NCBI GenBank assembly: GCA_038229875.1
Contig: JBBROA010000020.1
Location: 1-43,040 of the forward strand
From: JALYUA01 sp038229875
GTDB taxonomy: Bacteria > Acidobacteriota > Thermoanaerobaculia > UBA5066 > Gp7-AA6
Direction of reading: 5' to 3'
Length of the DNA stretch: 43,040 nucleotides
Shown: positions 14,320-20,967 of the stretch, piece after piece
Layout: each line of letters starts with the position of its first letter
How positions within the stretch are numbered: the stretch's first letter is position 1
The notes under the pieces: model-generated
Database searches by the model: none
The model's input: the letters and a program-made list of their open reading frames with translations, nothing else
What the model was told of the DNA's origin: nothing
Translations under genes and position numbers: made by a program

Positions 14320-15870
14320 ATGCAAAACACGAATCGGAGCGCCGACCGCTCGACGCCGCCGGACGCCGAACCCGTGGCGCGAGTCGAAGATCCCTGCGTG
14401 ACCGTCGTGGTTGTGCCGCGCGAGCGCTTCAGCCAGACGCAGCGTTCGCTCGAGGACCTCTTCGAGCACACGACGCTTCCGTTTCACCTGATCTACGTGG
14501 ATGCTGGAGCCCCGCCGCAGGTTCGCCGCTACCTCGAGGAGGCGGCAGAGCGGCGGCACTTCGAGCTCATCCAGGTGAATCGTTTTCTTTCTCCGAACGA
14601 GGCGCGCAATCTCGCCCAGCGGCGGGTGAAGACGAAATATGTCGTCTTCCTGGACAATGATGTTCTCTTGACGCCCCGGTGGCTGGAGCAACTCGTCCGC
14701 TGCGCCGAAGAGACCGGGGCGTGGGTCGTGGGTCCGTTGTACCTGATCGGGGAGTTGAGCCAGCAGACGATTCACATGGCCGGCGGAATGGCGCACGTTA
14801 CGGAAGAGGGGGGCCGGCGCGTCTTCTACGACGAGCATCTCCTGGCCGACTCGCCCCTGGCCGATTCGCGTGGAACGCTGGCGCGAAGACTTTGCGACTA
14901 CGTCGAGTTCCATTGCTCGCTCATCCGGAACGACGTCTTCGAGCGCCTGGGCCAGCTGGACGAGGGGCTCCTGAGCGTCCACGAGCACATCGACCTCGGC
15001 CTGCTCGTTCAGCGAGCCGGCGGTTCCGTGTATTTCGAGCCGGGATCCGTCGTTACGTACGTCCCGCCCCCGCCCTACGATGCGCGCGACTTTCCCTACT
15101 TCATGATGCGATGGAGCGAGGCCTGGAACGAGGCGACCGTCCGCCACTTCAAGGAAAAATGGGGCTATTCGAGCGTCCGATTTTTCGGAGATCCGCCCGG
15201 CCGGGACGGCGACGAGGAAACCATCCTTCGCTGGGCTCGCGGCCATCGGCGGCTGATGACCGGCCTGCGGGTCTCGAGATCCATGGACGATCGGCCGGAT
15301 TCCCTGCGGGAAGAAGCGCGCTGCATGGTCGCCCTGTTCCTTTCGGTCGAGCGCGAGAGTTTCGATCTCACCCTGGCGGCCGGTGATGAGGACGTGATCG
15401 ACGAAGCTCACGCGTTGAACGCCCAGGACGTTTTCGACCGGCTCTCGGAAATGACGGCGCGCGCCGAGGAAGAAGATCTCAACGTTCTGGTTCGTCCGCT
15501 GCCCTCGCCCGTTTCCCATCCGGTGGCGCTCCTGCGTATGGATGACGTGAACGAAGAGCGGCTGGCCAGGGTTCGCTCCTACTCTTTCCTGGTGCTCGAG
15601 ACAGGCCCGAAGAGCTATCAGTGCTGGCTGGCCGTCGCCAGAGGCGATCCTCGAAGCGCGGCGATCTGGCGGCGGCTCGGCGCGACGGCGCGCGCCGGGG
15701 CGGCCGGGCCCGTCCGGATCGCCGGCAGCCGGATCGTCGACGGCCTTCCGGGAGACGGGCGTCGTGCGCGAGTCCGTCTCGTCGACGGATGCGCCGGATT
15801 GCTCCATCCGCTGTCGACGCTGGACGCGGAGGGACTGCTCCCGATTCTTCGCTACAGCCTGCCGGCCTGA
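14320..15870 (+). CDS. GT2-type glycosyltransferase
   Basis: This 516-residue protein has a GT-A fold glycosyltransferase domain at about 25-280: VTVVVVPRERFSQTQRSLED at the start, SPNEARNLAQRRVKTKYVVF, then LDNDVLL, where DND serves as the metal/nucleotide-sugar-binding DXD. LDEGLLSVHEHIDLGLLVQRAGG is the typical acceptor/catalytic region with an acidic ED-like site. The last 200 residues (from about 320) are not recognised and may bind the acceptor or carrier. The family transfers a sugar from a nucleotide donor. It is the first gene of a four-gene operon; the next gene starts 12 bp after its stop. No clear ribosome site is visible before the ATG. Confidence 0.85.
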   Translation: MQNTNRSADRSTPPDAEPVARVEDPCVTVVVVPRERFSQTQRSLEDLFEHTTLPFHLIYVDAGAPPQVRRYLEEAAERRHFELIQVNRFLSPNEARNLAQRRVKTKYVVFLDNDVLLTPRWLEQLVRCAEETGAWVVGPLYLIGELSQQTIHMAGGMAHVTEEGGRRVFYDEHLLADSPLADSRGTLARRLCDYVEFHCSLIRNDVFERLGQLDEGLLSVHEHIDLGLLVQRAGGSVYFEPGSVVTYVPPPPYDARDFPYFMMRWSEAWNEATVRHFKEKWGYSSVRFFGDPPGRDGDEETILRWARGHRRLMTGLRVSRSMDDRPDSLREEARCMVALFLSVERESFDLTLAAGDEDVIDEAHALNAQDVFDRLSEMTARAEEEDLNVLVRPLPSPVSHPVALLRMDDVNEERLARVRSYSFLVLETGPKSYQCWLAVARGDPRSAAIWRRLGATARAGAAGPVRIAGSRIVDGLPGDGRRARVRLVDGCAGLLHPLSTLDAEGLLPILRYSLPA

Positions 15871-15882
15871 ATCGGAAGCCGC

Positions 15883-16641
15883 GTGCATCCCTACGCTCAG
15901 ACGAACATCCAGCTCTTCAACCAGCTCCATCGGTCGGCGGGATACGGCGCCGCCGATCTCGAATCGGCCGTCTCCTCGTATCAGCTCGCGATTTCCCTCC
16001 TCACCGGCCGTTTTCGGGCCTCGGGCAAGACGTTCATCGCTCACCTCGTCGGCACCGCCAGCATCCTCGCTTCCCTGCGAGTCTCCGCTCCGATGGTGGT
16101 GGCAGGGCTCCTCCATGCCGTTTACTCGGCGGGCGATTTCGGGGACGGCCGGACGGGCGTCACCGACGCCAAACGGGAACGGGTAAGGGCGGTCGCGGGC
16201 AAGCGCGTGGAGGAATACGTTTCACGCTACGAAGCTCTTTCCTGGTCGGACGAGACGATCCGCACCGTTTCCGGCGGTCTCGAGAGTCTGGCAGCGATCG
16301 ACCGCGACGTCGTGCTGATCCGGCTGGCGAATGAACTGGAAGAGTTCCTGGACCTCGGGCTCCGGTATGGCGGCGAGCAGAAGCGTCTCCGCACGTCGGC
16401 CACTGGCCGCTGCCGATCCATGGTCGCGATGGCGCAGAGACTCGGATACACGGGTCTTGCCGACGAGCTGACGAAAGCCATCGACGAATCGGCGCGCGCG
16501 ACGATGCAGCCGGAGCTTCTGACGCCTCATGCGCCGAACGCGTCGTTTCTCCTGGCGCCTCAGTCTTACCAGCGACTGAAGGATTCGCTGGCCAGCCGGC
16601 TCGCCGCTCGAGGGGAGCCGGCACGCGACCGGTCGAAATGA
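15883..16641 (+). CDS. HD-like helical protein of the FkbH operon
   Basis: This is a 252-residue protein with a GTG start at 15883. The core, from about residue 30 to 170, resembles the HD-type fold of RelA/SpoT N-termini: GKTFIAHLVGTASILASL, then MVVAGLLHAVYSAGDFGDG. The canonical HD dyad reads HA, so metal-dependent phosphohydrolase activity may be lost or altered; the shape fits small HD-like families annotated as DUF6817, a name I give from memory. No membrane segment is seen. It sits 12 bp after the GT2 gene and its stop overlaps the FkbH gene by 4 bp (ATGA), so translation is probably coupled and the protein likely acts in the same pathway, perhaps on a nucleotide or phosphorylated intermediate. 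Confidence 0.7.
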   Translation: MHPYAQTNIQLFNQLHRSAGYGAADLESAVSSYQLAISLLTGRFRASGKTFIAHLVGTASILASLRVSAPMVVAGLLHAVYSAGDFGDGRTGVTDAKRERVRAVAGKRVEEYVSRYEALSWSDETIRTVSGGLESLAAIDRDVVLIRLANELEEFLDLGLRYGGEQKRLRTSATGRCRSMVAMAQRLGYTGLADELTKAIDESARATMQPELLTPHAPNASFLLAPQSYQRLKDSLASRLAARGEPARDRSK

Positions 16642-18854
16642 GAGCCGGTCTCCCGGAATCGCCGCCGACGATGACGACGATGACGACGATCGCGATCGCC
16701 GCGACGTTCACGGCGGAGCCCGTCGAGCCGACGGTGCGTTTCTGGATGCAGGAGCTGCAGATGCCCGCCACGATCAAATTCGCGCCGTACAGTCAGGTCT
16801 TTCAGCAGTTGCTCGACCCTTCCAGCACGCTTTCCGCCAATCGCGACGGGGTCAACGTCCTGATCGTGCGGCTGGAAGATCTGATCGAAAAGGAGGTCGA
16901 CCGCCTGGACTGGACGGATCGCCATGCCGCCGGCTTCCTCTCAGCCGTGACGGGCGCCCTGGAGCGCTCGCCGATTCCCTATCTGGTCTGCTTCTGCCCG
17001 TCAGCGGAAATGGAATCCGGCAACGCGCTCGTCCATCACAGGCTGGAGGGCCGGGTCACGGACGCGCTCCGCGAGATGCCCGGCGTTGACATCGTCTCGA
17101 GCCGGGAGCTGATCGCCGCTTACCCGATCGCGGAGATCTTCGATCCGCATGGCGATCGCCTGGCGCACGTCCCTTACACCCCGGCCTTCTTTACGGCCCT
17201 CGGGACCATGATCGCCCGGAGAATTTACGGGTTGAGCGAGAGGCCGTACAAGGTCATTGCGATCGATGCCGACCAGACGCTGTGGGACGGAGTCTGCGGC
17301 GAGGTCGGTCCCCTCGGAGTCGGGATGGATGCCTCGCGACGGGCGATTCACGAGTTTCTGCTGCAGCAGCACGCGGCCGGAATGATTCTGTGCCTGTGCA
17401 GCCGGAACAACGAGGAGGACGTCGCGGCGGTGTTCGATTCCCGGACGGAGATGGTTCTGCGTCCCGCGCACATCGCCGCCTCACGGATCAACTGGAAGCC
17501 CAAGTCCGAGAACATCCGCTCGCTCGCGCAGGAGCTGCGGTTGAGCCTGGAGAGCTTCATCTTCCTGGACGATGACGCGGTCGCCTGCGCGGACGTCGAG
17601 GCGAACTGTCCCGAGGTGTTGACGTTTCTGTTGCCGCGAAACCCGGAATCCATCGCTCCTTTTCTGAGGAACATCTGGGCCTTCGACCACCGGAAAGTCA
17701 CGAAAGAGGCCGCGGAGCGGACCGCCTTCTATCGGCAAAACTCGGAGCGCCGGGAATTCCAGATGGAGTCTCTGACGCTGGAGGATTTTCTGGCCGGCCT
17801 GGGATTGAAGGTCCAGATCCTCCCGATGGCGTCCGCCGATCTCGCACGCGCGGCGGAGCTGACGCAGCGAACCAACCAGTTCAACGTGACGACGATCCGC
17901 CGCTCGGAAGCCGGCTTGCAGGCTCTCCTGCGCTCGACGGGGTTGACGAGCTCGACAGGCCTGGTCGTTCGCGTCAAGGATCGTTTCGGCGACTACGGTC
18001 TGGTCGGCGCGATGGTTTTCACCGTCGGTTCCGCTGCGTTGCGGGTGGACACGTTCCTGTTGAGCTGCCGCGCTCTGGGCCGAGGGGTCGAGCATCGCAT
18101 GCTCGCCAGGCTGGGAGAGATCGCTCTGCAGAACGGGCTGGCAAGCGTCGACGTTCCCTTCCTTGCGAGCGGGAAGAATCAGCCGGCGCTCGATTTCCTG
18201 ATGAGTGTCGGGAGCGATGGGAAGCGGGCCGCGGAGGACGGGCTTCTGTTCCAGTTTCCGGCGCACGTCGCGGCCGCGGTCCACTACGATCCACCAGCCG
18301 CCGCGGCGGCGCCCCCGTCGGTCGGCGGCCTTCCCGTTCCCGCAGCGTCCGGTGCGACGACCGACGCCCGCGCGAAGGCGGCTCTGCTCTCCTCGATCGC
18401 GATGGAATTGTCGGATGTGGATCAGGTCGCGGCCGCGATCGCCTCTCAGCGCCTGAGCCGTCCCGACTTGAACGTCCCCTATGTCGCTCCGACGACCGCC
18501 TCCGAAAAGCAACTGGCGGCGATGTTCGAGGAGGTGCTCGGCGTCGAGCGTGTAGGAATCCACGATAGCTTCTTCGGTCTTGGCGGCCATTCCCTGCTTG
18601 CCATGATGCTCATCAACCGGGCGCGACACGTGTTTCACGTCGAGTTTCCGATCACGCTTCTCTTCGAGGACGAATTCACCGTGTCCAAAGCGGCCCAGAT
18701 GGTAGCCAGGTACCAGAAGATGCAGGCGTCGCCCGAAGGTACGACGGAAGCTCTGGAGCAGTTACTCGAGACCTCGTCGGATGACGAGGTCCGGACGCTG
18801 CTGGCCGAGCTGAGCGGCCCCGTTCCGCCAAAAGGCGGGCACAGGAAAGGATGA
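16638..18854 (+). CDS. FkbH-like HAD protein fused to a peptidyl/acyl carrier domain
   Basis: The 738-residue protein contains an FkbH-type HAD domain (about 200-360) with IDADQTLWDGVCGEVG (D210 and D212), LCLCSRNNEEDV and FIFLDDDAVACADVEANCPE. A GNAT-like part follows (about 385-550, RFGDYGLVGAMVF and LLSCRALGRGVEHRML). After an Ala/Pro-rich linker (about 550-580) comes a carrier domain, about 620-700, with GLGGHSLLAM; S652 is the expected phosphopantetheine site. The carrier and the preceding PYVAPTTASEKQLAAMF resemble NRPS thiolation domains. Characterised FkbH proteins take 1,3-bisphosphoglycerate, remove phosphate and load a glyceryl unit on a carrier. Fusion of both parts suggests self-loading. 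Start and stop overlap the neighbours by ATGA. No elongation enzyme is encoded nearby. Confidence 0.88.
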   Translation: MRAGLPESPPTMTTMTTIAIAATFTAEPVEPTVRFWMQELQMPATIKFAPYSQVFQQLLDPSSTLSANRDGVNVLIVRLEDLIEKEVDRLDWTDRHAAGFLSAVTGALERSPIPYLVCFCPSAEMESGNALVHHRLEGRVTDALREMPGVDIVSSRELIAAYPIAEIFDPHGDRLAHVPYTPAFFTALGTMIARRIYGLSERPYKVIAIDADQTLWDGVCGEVGPLGVGMDASRRAIHEFLLQQHAAGMILCLCSRNNEEDVAAVFDSRTEMVLRPAHIAASRINWKPKSENIRSLAQELRLSLESFIFLDDDAVACADVEANCPEVLTFLLPRNPESIAPFLRNIWAFDHRKVTKEAAERTAFYRQNSERREFQMESLTLEDFLAGLGLKVQILPMASADLARAAELTQRTNQFNVTTIRRSEAGLQALLRSTGLTSSTGLVVRVKDRFGDYGLVGAMVFTVGSAALRVDTFLLSCRALGRGVEHRMLARLGEIALQNGLASVDVPFLASGKNQPALDFLMSVGSDGKRAAEDGLLFQFPAHVAAAVHYDPPAAAAAPPSVGGLPVPAASGATTDARAKAALLSSIAMELSDVDQVAAAIASQRLSRPDLNVPYVAPTTASEKQLAAMFEEVLGVERVGIHDSFFGLGGHSLLAMMLINRARHVFHVEFPITLLFEDEFTVSKAAQMVARYQKMQASPEGTTEALEQLLETSSDDEVRTLLAELSGPVPPKGGHRKG

Positions 18855-20055
18855 ACCCGGTATAGGGAATATTCTTTTCATCTCGGTTGGAACGGCGGGA
18901 GACGTCCTGCCTCTGCTCCGGATCGGCAGCCGGATGAAGACCCGCGGCCATGACGTCGCCCTCCTGTCACACATCCGTTACGCGGATCTTGCTGCGGAAG
19001 CCGGCCTGGATTTCGGCGCCATCGATGATGCCGGGCAATACGCGCTGTCGATCGAAGACGGTCCTCTGGTGAATTCGCCCCCGGGGATTCCTGAATTCCT
19101 GCGCCGGCATTATTTCCCCAGGGTCGTTCAGGAGTACGATTTGATCCGGCAGCGATGCCGCGCGAAGGACACGATCCTGGTAGCGCGGGATCTATTCGAC
19201 GTCGGCGCCCGGATCGCCGCGGAAAAACTGGGCCTTCCCTTGCTGTGGCTGTTCGTCGCGCCGAGCACGTTGATGAGCCGGGATCTCCGGCGCGCCCTCT
19301 TCGCAGAAGTTCTGGCCGCGGACGTCAATCGTCTCCGCGAGGAAATCGGCCTTCCGCCAGTGGCCGACTGGAACGTGTGGCTGAGCTACCCCGGCCGCCA
19401 TCTGGGAATCTGGCCCGACTGGTTCGCGCCTCCGGATCCGGCGTGGGCGGCGGAGGTCGTGCCGGTCGGCTTCGTGCTCGACAACGAAGGGGAGACTGGA
19501 GATCTCCCGCGGGAGATCAGATCGGCCGTCGACGCCGGCGAACGTCCGATTCTCATCACGGGAGGGACGGGCACTTTCACGGGCGCCGGCTTCTACGAGG
19601 CGTCCGTGAACGCCTGTCGTCAGCTCTCTCGACGAGCCATCCTGGTCACGCCTCATGACCAGCTGATTCCCTCCCGCTTACCTGAATCGATTCGGCGTTA
19701 TACCCACCTGCCTCTCGGCAAGCTCATGCCGTTCGTCGAGGCCGTCTTTCACCATGGCGGCCGTGGCACAATGAGCTGCGCCCTCGCCTCGGCCACGCCT
19801 CAGGTCGTTCTGGCCTGGGGAGCGGATCGGCCCGGGAACGCGATCCGCGTGGAAGAGCTCAGAGTCGGAAAATATCTGCCTCGTCCTGCCTGGAAGGCGG
19901 ACACGGTGGCGAAGGCCCTGGAGAGTCTGGCGGGCTCGTCCGCGGTGCGGGAACGGTGCCGGGGAATCGCCGCCCGGATTGCCGGAACGGATTCGCTAAC
20001 CGCCGCGTGCCTCGTGATCGAGGACGCCCTCGGCCGCGCGGCCTCGACGCGCTGA
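18851..20055 (+). CDS. GT1 (UGT-like) glycosyltransferase, apparent 1-base frameshift at the start
   Basis: The readable frame gives NILFISVGTAGDVLPLLRIG from 18868 and continues to the stop at 20055. This is the N-terminal Rossmann start of the MGT/UGT family; the donor-binding motif FHHGGRGTMSCALASATPQV and WGADRPGNAIRVEEL follow near the C-terminus. These enzymes glycosylate small molecules or lipids. The first in-frame ATG, at 18934, would delete the first strand and glycine loop. An ATG at 18851 overlaps the FkbH stop by ATGA, as at the previous junction, with AAAGG just upstream, but reads into TAG after four codons. One missing base around 18858-18866 would restore it. Either a sequencing error, a real frameshift or a non-ATG start explains this. 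Confidence 0.8.
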
Positions 20056-20130
20056 GAGCGAAAGAAGAGAGCGAAAGAAGAGAGCGGAAAAAGAAGGAAA
20101 TGGAGCAAAGAAATAAAGAAAGAAATATAG
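20056..20130 (+). repeat. Purine-rich tract with a 13-bp tandem
   Basis: GAGAGCGAAAGAA is repeated about three times immediately after the glycosyltransferase stop, followed by A/G-rich sequence. Almost all bases are purines on this strand. No gene or terminator hairpin is visible. Confidence 0.7.
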
Positions 20131-20181
20131 AAATGGGGTCAGTAACGAAATGGGGTCAGTAACGAAATGGGGTCAGTTCTG
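20131..20181 (+). repeat. 17-bp tandem of the element tip, three units
   Basis: AAATGGGGTCAGTAACG occurs at 20131 and 20148, and the third unit at 20165 continues as AAATGGGGTCAGTTCTG into the RAYT element. The element tip has been multiplied in tandem. Confidence 0.85.
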
Positions 20182-20808
20182 ATTTGCTGAATTCTGGGTT
20201 GCGGCGGTCTTTTCGGTAGAAAGGGCTTGGTCCAGGTCGAGCCAGGTCGGCCGCGTCCGGACCGAAAGAAGCGATCGCTCGACCAGGCGTAGTCGCCGGC
20301 GCACTTGACGATGCGAGCGCGAACGGGGTTCAGATGGACGTATCGAATCAAGGCCAGGAAATAGCGGCCTCCTGGACGAGAAAGGCTTTGTATGTCCCCT
20401 GAAAAAGGTGGCCGACGCGACCGTGCCGGCGGCTGAACCCCAGGGCATAGTTGGAATGCAGGGCGCCCATGACACGAGATAAGGGTATCGGTCCCGATTG
20501 AAGGACGAGTGGACGTGATTCGTCATGAGGCAATACGCCAATAGACAGAACTTGAACTTCTCGCGGTAGCGGCGGATGCGGTCGAGGTATTCCTCCCGTA
20601 TTCCTCCCGATCTGAATCATCGCGGAAGACCGGGCGCCGTTCATTTCCACGGCAGTCCACGTGGTAGACGGCGCCCGAGAATTCCAGTCTCGGAGGGCGC
20701 GTCAATTACCGCACACTTCTTTGGTCCGGCGAGCGATTCATTGCTCATGAATTGTCGCCAGCCCGATCCGGACGGGGCGTCGGAAGTCAGCAAGTCAGAA
20801 CTGACCCC
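20169..20808 (-). mobile_element. 640-bp RAYT element with both type B ends and a broken transposase
   Basis: The left end GGGGTCAGTTCTGATTTGCT (20169) and the inverted right end GGGGTCAGTTCTGACTTGCT (from 20808) match at 25 of 28 positions, so both termini are preserved. On the minus strand the order is end, R1 leader, transposase start (TRPPRLEFSGAVYHVDCRGN), HUH motif TNHVH, HLNPVRARIV, then a jump to the last 15 residues. An 11-bp tandem duplication (TATTCCTCCCG, near 20588) shifts the frame after DREEY, and the C-terminal HTH is deleted. The TGA lies inside the left end (20173-20175). It cannot encode a working transposase but might be moved by one in trans. Confidence 0.82.
20701..20780 (-). 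repeat. R1 repeat, copy 3
   Basis: TTTGGTCCGGCGAGCGATTC begins at 20720. It is the leader of the RAYT remnant and is nearly identical to copy 2 at 11203. Confidence 0.8.
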
Positions 20809-20967
20809 CTTCCTTCCTACGGTCGCATCATTTTTCGAGCGTGTGTGTCGAGCCGCCGCGCTCCGTCGATTGCTAGAATCGAGACCAATGGATTGCTCAA
20901 GCGCGGCACACATCCGGCGCGGGCATCGAGAGCGTCACAGAACTGACGGCTGGATGGCCGAGATCCC

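Noticed and set aside
13774..16116. 780-codon open frame on the minus strand opposite the GT2 gene
   Set aside because: It is a GC-driven shadow of the glycosyltransferase frame; it has no family motifs, and its right-hand part only reads through RAYT debris.
16846..16856. GGGGTCA match inside the FkbH gene as an element end
   Set aside because: Only seven to eight bases match, it lies in conserved coding sequence, and no repeat extends around it.
14320..20055. The FkbH operon as a complete polyketide or NRPS cluster
   Set aside because: No ketosynthase, adenylation, condensation or thioesterase domain occurs anywhere in the window; only a single carrier domain is present.
20139..20705. Small open frames here as real genes
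   Set aside because: They are frame-shifted pieces of one RAYT gene with an internal deletion and an 11-bp duplication.
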